From Melampsora larici-populina 98AG31 (Eukaryota; Basidiomycota; Pucciniomycetes; Pucciniales; Melampsoraceae): a stretch of 64,000 bases of DNA. The notes below the pieces were generated by a model. The model ran no database searches, was not told the DNA's origin, and worked only from the letters and a program-made list of their open reading frames with translations. Of the stretch, positions 1-11,821 are shown piece by piece. Location: NCBI RefSeq assembly GCF_000204055.1, contig NW_006768876.1, positions 1 to 64,000 on the forward strand. The letters run 5' to 3'. Within the stretch, counting starts at the first letter, position 1. Every line of letters starts with the position of its first letter. The translations under genes were made by a program, and so were the position numbers.

Positions 1-2445
1 TGCGTCGGGCTTGGTTGATTGTCTTCCCGGACGGAATCGAATCTCAAAATCGAAGCTTCCTAACACCTCAACCCACCTTGCCTGTCTCCTGGTAAGCTCT
101 TTTGTGGTCATGAGTGATTGGAGGTTCTTGTGGTCAGTGTACACAATAACACTCAGCTGATGCGGGTTTCCTTCCAAATATTGGCGCCATTCTTTGAAAG
201 CCGTCACTACTGCCAACAATTCCTTGTCAAAAATTTCATAGTTTTGTTCTGCTTGAAGTAAGGATCGTGATAAAAAGGCCACTGGATGAAGTTCTTCGTC
301 GTCTTTTGACACCTGTGATAAAACTGCACCAAGTGCAAAGTCAGAACAGTCGCATTCAATAATGAAAGCCCTGTACGGATCCGCGATCTTCAACACCGGA
401 GCAGATGTGAAAGCTTCTTTAAGGCGCTCGAATGCTTCCCGCCGAGCGTCCGTCCAATTGAAAGGGATTGATTTTTGAGACAATTCGTGCAGCGGCTTTG
501 CTATTTCAGAGAAGTGGGATATAAATCTTCTGTAAAAATTAGCGAATCCCAAGAACATTTGCACTTCAGATAGGTTTTGTGGAGCTGGCCACTCTTTAAC
601 GGCTTTGACCTTTGACTCATCCATACGTATTTGATTACATGATATTATCAATCCTAAGTAAGATACCTCTTTTTGGGAGAACTTGCACTTTTCAGGCTTG
701 AGCCATACGTTTTGATCTTGCAGAATTTTGAGGATTTCTTTCACTTTACTTTCGTGGTCTTCACCTGGTTTTGTATAAATCAGTATATCATCTTGGTAAG
801 CAGCTACATCTTTTCCTATGTGAGCCTTGAGTATGTCATGAATAAAGTATTGAAAGAAGCCTGGTGCTCCAGTTGGTCCAAAAGGCATTGTGAGCGGTTC
901 AAATTGGCCTGCTTTGCACAAGAATGCTAGCTTGGCCTCATCTCCTTCCCTTACGCGCAAGTTGTTGTAGCCGTTGCGCATATCAAGACTGGTAAATTGA
1001 TCTGCATCTAGAAGGCTGTCTATTAGTTCCATCGTCAATGGGAGAGGATACTTGTTCTTTATTGTTACTACATTCAGTCGACGGTAGTCGAAGCACGGGC
1101 GTAAGTTCCCATCCTTTTTGCCAGTGAAAAGGACTGGGGGGGCTGCCCATGGTGAGGTGGTTCGACGTATTGTTCCATTTGACAGTCCTTTTTCAATCAT
1201 TTTGTTCAGAGCGTCGTTTTCTTTTGGTGATAGAGGGATAATTCTTCCTGCTTGAGGGGTTGCACCTGGTACTAGGTCTACCCAAAAGTCATAAGGACGA
1301 TGCGGAGGTAATACATTACTCTTGCTCTTCTCGAACATCTCCAGGAACTCGTGATACACACTGGGGACTAATTCGGCCGCGGTCTTCTCAGGTTGATCCT
1401 TCACTTTCTCAGCTGCTAGTCTTGCTGAGAAGTTCCACGATGTCTTAGCTGCTGCAATACTAGCATAAGATTTCGTAGGCATCGGTGTTCTTAATTTTCG
1501 AGTCGTATTCCATAATCCATGAGTTCGTGTCGTTAATCCTGGTACGTGTCTGTTATTTAGAAGGCATTTTTGATTGCACACTGTACTTTCAATAACGGGT
1601 TTTAAGACAGTAGCAAACTCACATTGCGGGGGTGTTTCTGAGTCTATTTTATTCGACTCCACCCCCTCTTCAAAGTTCCTAGCTTCCTCCATTTTGCTCA
1701 AGGGCCCAATCGGAGGTGTTGCCGGACTTGAAGATACTGCAATGTTAGGATTAGGCCTTGTGCTCGTTTGTTGAGTTGAATTCGGTGTGTCAGATAATTC
1801 TACAGGGGAATAAAGCTTGTGACCTGCTTCACTGACTGTTGGACTCTGAATCAAATCGTACTCACATTGCGGGGGTGTAGATGAGCTAATTTCAAGCTCC
1901 ACCCCCTCGTCACGGTTCCTAGCGTGCCTTTCAGGCTCCTTTGATACCATCGAGGCTGTTTGCGGACCAGACTAAATCACTAATCCAGACGGAACTGAAT
2001 CAATGACCGCAATGCTGCCACTCTGGCGCTTTAAACAACTTCTCTTCCAATCAATATGTTCATGGTTCTTCTTAATCCATGGCATTCCCAAGATTAAGTC
2101 GTATTTGTCGCGCAATTCAGTGACTATGAATGTTGTTGCTGAATCGTCTTCGTTGATGATGAAGTCTCCTACTTCACTGATTTGAGAGGTATGCCCGCTG
2201 AAGCCGGTTACTCTTCTTGGCTCTTCGAGCGGGGAGGTTGTCAATGAGTGTTTGTTCACAAAAGCACAGCTTATTGCTTCATGTGTTGCTCCGCTATCAA
2301 TGAGGGCACGGGCAACTATTGTTGTGGCATGGGATGGGTCTGTTAGGTGAATGAAATCAATAATTCGGGTATCTTTCATTTCTAAGCTACTGATATCACC
2401 CAATTTTTCCATACATTGATTGCTCGGGGGAGGCAAAACTTTCAC
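1..2445 (-). CDS. Ty3/Gypsy pol: protease, reverse transcriptase and RNase H (partial)
   Basis: Copies the element's RNA into DNA in cytoplasmic particles. Read leftward from about 2445, the frame first gives a retropepsin-like domain with ALIDSGATHE (about 2285-2315), a linker, then the RT core with LDMRNGYNN and the catalytic YQDDILIY (about 770-800). An RNase H domain follows with IIECDCSDFALGAVLS and VYTDHKNLQSL, running off the window edge; no integrase is seen. The frame overlaps the end of gag in a -1 relation, typical of a gag-pol junction. One in-frame TAG at 1972-1974 separates protease from the rest; apart from this the frame is open to base 1. The copy is therefore probably defective unless the stop is read through. 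Family assignment is secure from the motifs. Confidence 0.9.
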
Positions 2446-3557
2446 TCCCGAGCATCGCCATTTTTTGACAAATCTGACTTGCTGACACTTTCTACAACAC
2501 TACTACCATCTCCTAACTGACTTTCAAGCTCCGCTATCCTAGCCTTCAATTTACTTTCAACTGAATTACCCCTATAATTTGAATTCCACGTTTTACCACG
2601 TCTACCAACAAAACAATCTGCAATGAAGTGACCTGTCTTTCCACATTTATAACATGCCTTAGCGGTTCCTCTACGCTTGTACTCTTCATTTGAGATATTC
2701 AACTTGTAGGCCGAGCAATCCATCGCATCGGGGTCTACTGACGGTGTCGGAGTAGAGGTAGAGGCTGCTAGCGTGTGACTATTTTCACTGTGTCGATTTA
2801 TCTTGTTGTCAAGTTTGATAGCATACTTTGCCATCTCTTCAGCAGTCACAAACTCTTCTTTAATCATATACACAGATATTTCTCGTTTCAGACCCTGCTC
2901 GAATTGGGACATGAGGATGTCTTGAGGCCACTTGATTACTATAGAGAGCTCTGAAAACTTAATCCAATAGTCAGATACGGTGCCTTTTTGCTTCAACATT
3001 CTCATCTCTTTCTCAGCTTTGGAAACTCGCTCGGAATCGAAGAAGGTTGATTTAAATGAGTCGATGAACTTATTCCAGGTTACAGATTCAGACAGAGTCG
3101 GGTCTAGGAGTTGATCGGTCAGGCTTTGACCCCATATGCTGGCTTTACCAGAAGTGTACGATAAAGCGAAAGCCACTTTGGCTTGATCATTCGCAAACAG
3201 ATGGTTGTTAAGCTGCATGTACAATCCTAATTGATTCATGAACACTTCAGCCTTTGCTCCTTTGCTACCATCAAACTTGTCGGGGGTAGACATTTTAGGT
3301 TGTCGCTGAGATTGAACCGTTTGATTTACGTAGACAGGTTGAACAGGCGTGGGAGCAGGGTTGGTGTTTCCTGGAACACCTTTGGTAGACATATTAGTAG
3401 TCTGAGACGTTTCGAACTGATTCAAACGTTGCTCGGCTTCTAAGCGTTTTTGAGTTTCTACAGCGAGGCTAGCTTTAACTTTGTTAAACTGGGCCGACAG
3501 CTGGTTCAGTTGTCTTAAGACTTCGATCATGGTGGGGTCAGCTTGTGGTTCCATCAC
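2442..3557 (-). CDS. Ty3/Gypsy Gag polyprotein with CCHC zinc knuckle
   Basis: Structural protein that forms the retrotransposon particle and binds its RNA. The 371-residue frame has an N-terminal coiled-coil-like stretch (residues 10-55), a retrotransposon Gag core around residues 90-250 with KFDGSKGAKAEVF and WGQSLTDQLLD, then one zinc knuckle CYKCGKTGHFIADC near residue 300. The first ATG gives a normal fungal Gag length. It overlaps the pol frame by a few bases. It is intact, unlike pol. A diverged relative lies at 9562-10254. Confidence 0.88.
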   Translation of the reverse strand: MMEPQADPTMIEVLRQLNQLSAQFNKVKASLAVETQKRLEAEQRLNQFETSQTTNMSTKGVPGNTNPAPTPVQPVYVNQTVQSQRQPKMSTPDKFDGSKGAKAEVFMNQLGLYMQLNNHLFANDQAKVAFALSYTSGKASIWGQSLTDQLLDPTLSESVTWNKFIDSFKSTFFDSERVSKAEKEMRMLKQKGTVSDYWIKFSELSIVIKWPQDILMSQFEQGLKREISVYMIKEEFVTAEEMAKYAIKLDNKINRHSENSHTLAASTSTPTPSVDPDAMDCSAYKLNISNEEYKRRGTAKACYKCGKTGHFIADCFVGRRGKTWNSNYRGNSVESKLKARIAELESQLGDGSSVVESVSKSDLSKNGDARE

Positions 3558-3807
3558 GTTCTCTTCGAGTTTGTGGAAGACCTCGCAGGGATTATTTGAA
3601 TTGCTACTCGACTTGGAGGTCGAAGAACTTGGTACGTTGAAACTTGGCGTGTTGAATATGCTTCGGTGGTGAACTGACTTTACTTGCTGGTATAGAACTA
3701 CTTGACGTAATCTGTATAACCTTGAATCTTTCTTTCTGCTTGGATTTGCGGAGTTAAACTACTTTAAACTTTGATGTCGATACAGATCTAGAAATCTAAT
3801 TATCTTA
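3558..3807. other. Gypsy 5' leader / LTR remnant
   Basis: No gene is seen. The stretch lies just upstream of gag in the element's orientation and is where the leader and LTR should be. The neighbouring MULE is inserted at its right edge. A second LTR to define the limits is not in the window, so the LTR ends are not fixed. Confidence 0.4.
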
Positions 3808-3858
3808 GGATTTTACTAAATCCAGCCCCCCCTTGTGAGGATTGACCGCCCCCTTTTA
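3808..3858 (+). repeat. Left terminal inverted repeat of the MULE
   Basis: Matches the reverse complement of 9374-9424 almost perfectly, then the two sides diverge but keep copies of the GGGGGCGGTC motif. TTATCTTA abuts it at 3800-3807. Confidence 0.85.
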
Positions 3859-4200
3859 GCCGGGGAAAAGAAAACTATAACTGTATAATACAAACGTGGG
3901 AAGGCAAGGGGGCGGTCTGGAACTGTCTGTTGATTCAGGTGAATTCAAAATGAAATACATTCGGACCGGTCTCATATGTATTTGCAAACGGAGATGTTCC
4001 CAATTGGTGTACAAAGGGATAAACGAGCAGAGAGAGTGCTTAAGCGGCAGCTGCTTCTCGTTCACGCGCAGTATTTCTCTTCAAAATCACCACATGTAGT
4101 ATTTCAACGATTATCAACAGCAAGACACAGTATGAGGAGGAGAAGAAACAAAGAACAACTTTAAGAAGTATTGTAAAAATATGAGAGATGGTTACTAAGG

Positions 4201-5510
4201 CTACCAAACCTCCAATGTAACTTGAGCTTTGTTCGTAGGAGGATACAACTCCTGCCACAGGGCCCAAGAGCTTGAAGTCGCTTCCTTCCAGCGACTCACG
4301 CACAAGTTATCGTGATTAGCCCAACCCTGACGAAAGAGAGGAGGAAAGGGAAATACACCAGGCTTCACGCTGTAAACTACAAAGTGGAAAGAATCGACAA
4401 AAGACAAAACAATTGGGTCTTTCCGATTGATTTCAATCCGATAAGGAAGGAAGCTATGACACATCCAAGGCTGATTAGCAAGTGAGATAACCGGGCGTTC
4501 AAACGCACTGGATATGGCATATCCCATTGTAGGCATGCTCAGCCAAAATTCCTTGGTGCATGAAACCGAATCGTTCTTGAGACGATTGAGAGCATCATGC
4601 ACCGCAGCAACCCCTTCCATGACTTGTCCAGGTTGCACTTGACAAGGTTTTGAGGATTTTTTGACTGGCATCGCTAAAAAACCTTCATGATCCTCACGGT
4701 GTGCTGTGAGTTCCTCAATCAACTTATGCCTCACCAATATGTAGCTGTCTTCACCGGATAAATTAACAGCATGGGCAATGGCCTGATACCCACAGTTTCC
4801 ACGCGAAGGTGGGTTGTAGATGGAGGTAAGGTAAGGCTGAATCGCTTCAGGAACTTGAGATAGGTAGTGCTGGTTTTTGGAAGAAAAGCATTCTGGACTG
4901 AATTGACTGATGGATGATGCTGAGATAGCGCTAGGTTGTATTCTGGATGACTCGCTTGTTTCTGGCTTTTCTGATATGTTGATGATGGAAGAAAGGTCGG
5001 GAAAGATTGATGTACCGTATCGTCGACTATCTTTGAGCGTCTCTTCAACCTTTGGATCTGAAGCTGATAGGCCAAGGTCCTCTGCGATCAATCGCAGGGC
5101 CACCTCAGGTACAAATACTCGTCGCATGAACCAGTCAAGAGATAGAGGTGTTGTTTGAGCTTCATCAAGCTCGGGTATGAACAGATTGTTCAAGGTATCC
5201 AGGATGATCTCAAGTCCTGCCATTCCATAACTAATGCAAGATATCAGCGACCTATCAAACATAATGAATTAAACCTTGACATACTATCCCGGTTGTTCAA
5301 TTTCAAAGTCATCAAATTGATGTGCGACTGTGTTCCTTTGACGTCCAGATTTGTTCCATGAAATAACTGCTTCTTTAAAGAAGTGTGAGTCCACTCGATG
5401 GTCCAAAATCTTGTAAAGATCTTCTTTATATGATTTGATACGTCTAATAAAAGACACAGATGGTCAGAGTTGGAAGACAGTACAAAGTAGAACAACAAAT
5501 ACATACTTGC
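4201..5510 (-). CDS. OTU-family cysteine protease carried by the MULE
   Basis: OTU proteases remove ubiquitin-like proteins from targets. The main exon (about 4201-5262) shows the catalytic cysteine box RGNCGYQAIAH and, about 130 residues later, the histidine box DSFHFVVYSV, the order and spacing of an OTU fold. An upstream exon (about 5300-5510) joins by a short intron beginning GTATGTCAAG with acceptor near 5225 (tggcag). The frame could also join the transposase upstream: that gene's last exon ends at a GTAATA donor near 5690 and an open stretch near 5510-5600 could link them, giving one transposase-OTU fusion. OTU or ULP1 proteases are known passengers of MULEs. The function in transposition is unknown. 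Confidence 0.75.
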
Positions 5511-5603
5511 TTAATATGTCTGACTTGAACATGGTGGGCCACCCACGTTCTTTTCCATAAGGAAGCAGGTTGCGCTCAATATTATGCAATTCACATGTTG
5601 ATG

Positions 5604-8600
5604 CTATTTCATGATGCTATCAAGGTATTTAATTAGATACAAAAGGTGGATCTTCAATGCGGATAATTTGAATATGCTTACTGGAAGTATTACCGCATCT
5701 GGATTATTAGGAAGCGGCCTTTTCTTAGCGTGAGGCTTGGCAAGCTGAAGACGAATCATCTCTTTGAGTTTTTCAGATGGGTTCTTAGGGAGAGGTTCAT
5801 CGCAGAGTGGGCATGGAGTTTCATTGCCCCAAAAGTTATCAAAGTCACTATCGGATGTGTCGTCATGTGATTCGATGTGTGAGATCTGATCATCTGTGTC
5901 AGAGCGAGAATTGGGATTGGCTTCATCCACAACTTTCAGGTGTTCGGTCTCCGTATTTGAAAGAGATCTGCTGCCCCCAGTTCCTGCGTCAAGCTTAGCT
6001 TCAGGTGCCACTTCTCCATCTGTCAGCTTTCCAGGGCAACGGTCAACACAATGGCTTTCTGAACGGCACTGGCTACATCTGTAAACTCGTTTCTTCTTCT
6101 CCACAGGGGATTGATCAGGCATCGGATGACGAGTCAAAGCTTGTGCCAAAGCTGGAGTACAGTTGTTGGCTCGATGACCACGGCCTTTACATGTTGTACA
6201 TGTGTAGTTCCGTTGGTTTTGCTTGTTAAGGATCTCGATGTCAGGACGGTAGCGTGCATTAGTTTTCTTAGGCCGTTTTTTTGGAGAATCGAGGGTTGGC
6301 CGTCCTCGGCCATTAGTTCGCACCTCAGGATTTGTGATCATCACAAGTGCAAAGCGGTTTGTCTCAAGCATTTCAATCTCGCGGTGAACTTTGCGAAGCT
6401 GATGTTCGGGTAGCTCAGATAAGGTGTTGATTTTTCGTTTCATTGAGTTCTTTAGATCATTAAAGGTTGTAGGTTTTGTATTCATACCTAATCTCCACTG
6501 AGGATGGAACATATCAGCCGAAAGGCAAGGTGTATTGACCAAAGCGTCAGCCATCTCATGTGAGCATGGCATACCCCAAGCTCCACGAAACAATCCGGTG
6601 CACGGCCTGGTTCCGCTGTCTGGCATGAGTAAAAATTGATCCTTGACTTTGCGAAGTGCAAAATGTGAAATCTTCATATGTAGTTGAGAGAAGCATTGAG
6701 GCATTCCATTGATTGTCTTGTTCCTTTCAATACCTTCCAACTCAACATACTGGCTGACTCGATGTTCGAGAGCGTGATCAATTGAATTGAAACAAGAGAG
6801 AAAATCTTGCATGCTGTCGGGTATGAAGTCTTTGAGTTCTGAATGGGCTCCTTCAACTCGTGATGTACTTGAATTCCCGAAGTGCACTTGCTTAGAGGTA
6901 AACATAGCGACAAACTTGTGACTCAGCTTGATCCAAGTGTTGTTCAGATAATTGTAAAATCCAAACTTTTTCGCAATGATTGTTACTTCGGCAAGGTTTT
7001 GATCATACTCGGATTGAGTTAATGATGAACAAAATGAATTCCAAGTCTTCATGAAAGCTTCCCACTCAGCAGTGTCAACCTTTCCTTGAGACGTCTTTAC
7101 ATAACTTCTACAGTTCTTCAGGAGGTTCTGGTTGATGTGCCAGATACAGAGAAGGTGATGGGAATCAGGGAATACAGACTCGATAGCCTTGATGAGGGCC
7201 CATTCGCAATCAGTGAAAAAAGTTGATGGTATAATTGGCTGATCGGAGCTGAAAACAACCTCTCGGAGCTGTGTAAGGGCCCATTCATAAGACTTTTCAG
7301 ATTCGTCTGACATGAACACAAGAGCCAGTGTGAACAAGCGATGGGTGTTTGTTGTTCCCACTACATGCAGCAGGGGAAAATTGAACTGATTGGTCTTGTA
7401 CGTGCTGTCTAAGCCGATGACTGCTGGAAAGCGTTGTCCAAGTTTTATGCCATCTGGACTAGCAAAGAAGAAATTCAGAATTTTGCCATCAGAGTCCGTC
7501 TGTGATCGTGAGGCCCATCCTTTCTTGTCAATCAGGTCGAGAAGCCCCTGCATTGGTGTCCTCCCTGACAGCCACCGGTCACGATGCTGGTACCGTATGT
7601 TGTTGATATCACGGATTAGAGGAGTGAATGAAGAGGTATCACGAGCAAGTATTTGTCTAATTTGTCTAGGTCGTAAGCCAGCATCGGAGAGAATGCAGAT
7701 TTCCTTTTGTTGTTCTGCCGTAGGTTTTCGATATTGTGACAAGTTCTCGGCCCATATGAATGGTTCATGGTTATGATGATGGCTTTCTGGATGCTCCTTA
7801 TTCATTGTAGTTCGCCAAGTCTGTGTGCTTTTCCAGTAGTTCAGCGAGATCATAAATTGACATTCAGTCTTGATGGTTGAGGTTTTTCGAACCGTGGCTT
7901 CAGATTGATGTGACCCAGCTCGAGAGCACGCAAGGTAGATCCGAACCGTGTTGCTTGACTTATTGATGTTGGGCTTAGTCTTGTGACTTGTGACTGCTAG
8001 CCCATATCCCTGATGTCGTGCTACAGTTTTCATATACATCAAACCATGGTCCATTGACTGAAACTGCTTTCCAACAATTGGAGCTTGACATAATCGCACA
8101 GGAGGAGCACCTAACATACATGTGGTCAGCTGTAGTATCTATGTAAGGAAAGAGGAGCAAAAACTCACCTTCAACCGGCCAATCATTGTCCCTTGGATAT
8201 AATTCTTCGACCAAGACTGGATCTCCTTCATTTAATTCAATCTGAGTCTCTGAGTCCGTGTCCCCTTCAGCATCTTGATCTAAATCTTCAAACTGAGTGA
8301 CTGAGGTCTGAACTGGATGGTTAGGTAAAGGATACTGGTGAGGATGTCCAGACAAGTTTGTTGATTGAGGTGATTGATTCGTGACCAGTTGCAAAGGAAG
8401 TTGGCTTTGGGGGTAGAAATGAGGTGCTAATGGATTCAATGGCCAACCTGGATGCATCTGAGTGTAGACTGGAGCTGAGAAGGGGTAGGAAACTAATGGA
8501 AACCCATAGACATTGAATGGTTCAGGTTGCAAAGGCTGTGACGAGTATGTAGGTGGATAAGGCAAATAAGGTGTATTCATATAGTAGCTGACTGGTAGAT

Positions 8601-8826
8601 GTGGTGGAACTTGTTGAAAGGAGTGGCTATACAGGTTAGAGGTTGGATATATTGGCGGAAGGGTTCTTCGTGGATATTGTTGAAAACTTTGATTGTTGGC
8701 ATGAACATCCGGCATGATGAAAGGTGTTGATGGGTGCATTGCGGAGCTTTGGCAGATGGAAGACTGGGGAAGAAGAAGATTTGAGTTTGAATGAGTGGGA
8801 TACAGATATTTCAAAAAAGATGTCAA
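5604..8826 (-). CDS. MULE transposase (FAR1/MULE family)
   Basis: DDE-type enzyme that cuts and moves the element. Exon 1 (8826-8169) encodes a Pro/Tyr-rich N-terminus and an acidic patch. A 58-base intron (8111-8168, GTGAGT...TTAG) joins in frame to the long second exon. That exon shows a FAR1-like DNA-binding region, then the MULE core: VIGLDSTYKTN (near 7410), FTDCEWALIKA (near 7210), LLCIWHINQNL (near 7140) and RVEGAHSELKDF (near 6850). A SWIM-type finger follows (CTGLFRGAWGMPCSH, near 6580), then two CCHC knuckles (CTTCKGRGHRANNC near 6185, CSQCRSESHCVDRC near 6060). The frame is open throughout, so the enzyme may be functional. The 3' end may continue by splicing into the OTU exons. Confidence 0.87.
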
Positions 8827-9373
8827 CAGAGTTTAAGTCTTACCTTACCAAAAAAAGTCTCGAGAAAAAGTTGACACACTTGTCGATGAAAACCTTTGGC
8901 ACGGTGAGGGTATTACTGAAGGAGTGTTAATGTGTTCAAGCCATTTCGAGCAGTTTCCTACGCGTACGGAAGTACCGAAAGGAAAGAGTCTTAAAGCAGT
9001 TTCCTAGGCGCACAGAAGTACTAAAGGAAAGAGTTCAAACAGCAATAACTTTTAAGAATGAACCCAGAAAGTAGTAGTTATACCTGCTACGTCAGGTCGG
9101 TGTTCGAACCATGGTTGAGGGATCCTTTTTGCTTATATCAGAATATCCGCCAACTCGGTGCTTGGAAAGGGCGCAATACACCGGATAGTCACGGATGACA
9201 TCTTCCCACAGTCTCATTGCGGTGGAGACTTCTTAATCTCTCACCCAAATCGACTGGTTTGGAGAATACAGGGGCTGTATTCAAGACCGCCCGCTTTATT
9301 CACTAGAACTCGAAATCAGCTCTCTGGACCGCCCCCTACGTGAGATAGGCAATATTTTGAATTGAAATACAGG
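8827..9373. other. MULE subterminal region, no gene
   Basis: Promoter side of the transposase gene. It contains a tandem pair of about 40-base units (roughly 8947-9035, each with AGCAGTTTCCTA and GGAAAGAGT). No coding frame with family features is visible. Confidence 0.5.
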
Positions 9374-9424
9374 TAAAAGGGGGCGGTCAATCCTCACAAG
9401 GGGGGGCTGGATTTAGTAAAATCC
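9374..9424 (-). repeat. Right terminal inverted repeat of the MULE
   Basis: Inverted copy of 3808-3858. TTATCTTA abuts it at 9425-9432, completing the target duplication. Two further GGCGGTC copies lie just inside. Confidence 0.85.
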
Positions 9425-9561
9425 TTATCTTAAACTTTTTTCTTCTTAACTTTCTAATTAACTTTCTTCTTATTTCTTGATACTTGAATTTCGACGTAGA
9501 CTGTTGACCTTGATATAGACCTTGCAATATATTAGGACCTCGTGAAGTGGTGATCAAGAGT

Positions 9562-10254
9562 CTATGAGGAAAGGTGCCATGAGATTGTAATGAGATTGCA
9601 ACGTGAGGTTTGGGAAAATCTCTGACAGGCACAGTATAGTCTCGAGTAGGACTCAGTACAAGCATAGCCTAATAGTGGCTCATAACAGTGTATTTCTTTT
9701 TCAGCTTTGGTGATCCGCTCAGTGTCGAAGAAGGTGGCTTTAAACGATTCAATAAATTTGTTCCAGGTAACAAGACACATCTTTTCGGAGTCTAGGAGTT
9801 GATCTGTGAGAGATTGACCCCATAAACTCACCTTTCCATCCATGTAAGATAACGCAAAAGCAACCTGCGCCTGTTCAACAATGAATGAAGCAGCGTTCAT
9901 TTGCATATAGAGGCTGACTTGATTCATGAACACTTTTGCTTTCTGACCTTTTGCTCCGTCAAACTTGTTTGGGGTTGCTATCTTTGGCGCTTTGATCTGA
10001 GGTACAGGACGTTTGGGCACAGGCATAGTCGGATGCAGAAGAGTCAAGGTTGTGGCGGTACTTTTGTGCATCGTGGTATTATTCTGCTTGATGCGTTGCT
10101 TCAACTCTAGCCATTGCTGCTCAGCCTCCTGCCGCATCCTACTCTCTTCTATTAATCTTTTAAAGCAATGACTCCTACCTGGCAGTCCTATCTCACATTG
10201 AGTTTTAGTATTTGTGATTACCTTCTTGTTCTTTTTGTTTCCTAAGACAGTCAT
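9562..10254 (-). pseudogene. Gypsy gag fragment
   Basis: The frame encodes KFDGAKGQKAKVFMNQ, WGQSLTDQLLD and TWNKFIESFKATFFDTERI, clearly related to the gag at 2442-3557 but diverged. Similarity stops near 9680, where the frame runs into unrelated sequence, and no zinc knuckle, protease or RT follows. It is a truncated relic of a second, related element on the same strand, next to the right end of the MULE. Confidence 0.75.
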
Positions 10255-11056
10255 GCATCAATAGAATTTATTTACGTGCTGTGGTTTGCGGTCTCAGCAC
10301 AGTCATGTACTCACCACTACCATTTGTATCCCCTGATAGTCAAGATGTAATGTAATGTCAGAGAGACTGAACAATCTCCTACTTATTATGCCATAACCAA
10401 TGCATGTACTAAGCCTGGAAGTAAATGAAGCCCACGATGCATAGATCAGCAAGCGCGGACACCAATCATTTGAGATTGCCTCCTCACACAATTGTTGCCA
10501 TGTGATGTACCTTTGGCAAACTTTACAAAAGATCCACAATTCAACCATTTTCTGTCGAGCCAGTACTTCAATCAACTAAAAATCTGTTTAGTCAATTAGT
10601 AGAACAAGTTTTTTTTAACTCTCAAATTAGCTAGCCATCTAATCCAAAAAATGAAAAATCAAATTTTATTCACAAGATAGTTTCAAGTTCTCTTTTAACA
10701 AAATGGGCCATCACCATAGCAAAGGCGGTCTAAGAGAGGAGTAAAGATCAGTCATCATATCCAGGTATACAAAGTTTTGATGAAATTTCCTCACTTTTGC
10801 ATTGTACTGTGTAAGACTGGACCTTTGTAAATTTGATTTGATAATGAGTTCGGGAATAATGATAGAGGGTGAATGATCAAAGGTCCAAGTTATGAAACAA
10901 AAGAATGAATAAGATTTGAAGATCAGAATACCAATCACAAAAATCATTGATCTAGTTGCACTTACATATTTGATCTACAAAACTGTCCTCCATGCTGTTC
11001 AGAGGAATAAATCAGAGCAAGTCAAAAGCAGTGGGTTGAGGTTTTAGAGATACTCA
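10255..11056. other. Intergenic, no gene recognised
   Basis: AT-rich sequence. A short minus-strand stretch (about 10303-10575) has faint resemblance to the region around the OTU exons of the MULE (TGCATTGGTTATGG versus TGCATTAGTTATGG) but is too weak to call. Confidence 0.4.
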
Positions 11057-11821
11057 CACTACGCCAAATCAATAATATACCATGGAGTTTAGAAAAGTCA
11101 AGATGTAGAAAATTTTCAGCAATGCATGAGAGGTAGGAAAAATTTGAAAAAATTCTGGTTGAATCAGTCTGTGATTTCCCATCATTTTGCATGTTTTTTC
11201 ATATTTTTACCTTGAGTTTTGAAGATGTTCCATAGAAAAATGATCTTGGGTGTATTTGGTCAGAAACTCAAATTTTGTCCAAAACTACCCAGGCTTGGGC
11301 AGAAACTTTTCAACAATCACAAATACAACAATTTTCTTTTGATCAATTTGGCAGTTGCACATTATGAAAGCCACATACTGGATCTACAGTTTTCATTTGG
11401 ATGCTGAAACCCTTGTGGAACAGATTTCTAAGCTTTTCTAGCTTTGCTGTTGGGGACGGTGATTGCTGTACCTTCTTCATTTTTGGACACACACCATTCA
11501 TTCTAATGTGTATCTGGTGAATTAAACATGTAGCTTGCAGAATGGGCAGACATTCCAGATTTTCACACAAATTTGACAATCTTATTGGTCTCACAGGGTT
11601 AATGTCTCCATGACTGCCAGTTTTGGACATAAACTGAGTTTCTGACCTGATATACACTGCTGCCGTAAAAATCTGTAAAAATATGCAAAATATTGGGCAC
11701 ACACAGGGGAATGCAACCCTTATTTTTTCCATAGTTTTTTGACCCCTTCTGCCTTGTGTATAATTTTCTATGTCTTTTCAGTTTTCTAAACTCAGCGGTA
11801 AATTTGCAATCTGGTGTAGTG
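11057..11821. mobile_element. CACTA-ended MITE (765 bases)
   Basis: Begins CACTACGCCAAAT and ends ATCTGGTGTAGTG. The ends are imperfect inverted repeats over about 65 bases. The 3-base duplication TCA flanks it (11054-11056 and 11822-11824), as expected for CACTA/CMC transposons. No transposase is inside, so it would need one supplied in trans. The terminal sequence resembles the MITE at 30504-31313. Confidence 0.75.

Larger units (their letters stand above)
3808..9424 (-). mobile_element. Complete Mutator-like element (MULE) carrying transposase and OTU protease
   Basis: Both ends begin GGATTTTACTAAATCC and are inverted copies over about 51 bases. They are flanked by the 8-base direct repeat TTATCTTA (3800-3807 and 9425-9432), in the 8-11 base range expected for MULEs. 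Inside the ends the motif GGGGGCGGTC recurs in both orientations, probably subterminal transposase sites. The 5617-base body carries a MULE transposase and an OTU-type cysteine protease on the minus strand. It sits beside, and probably within, the leader of the Gypsy element on its left. Confidence 0.85.

Noticed and set aside
3896..4164. Overlapping short plus-strand frames inside the left MULE end
   Set aside because: Short, mutually overlapping and without family features; they fall in the subterminal repeats.
9079..9127. TTCGAACC motif near the right end of the MULE, tRNA-like
   Set aside because: No cloverleaf can be drawn and it lies within MULE subterminal repeats.
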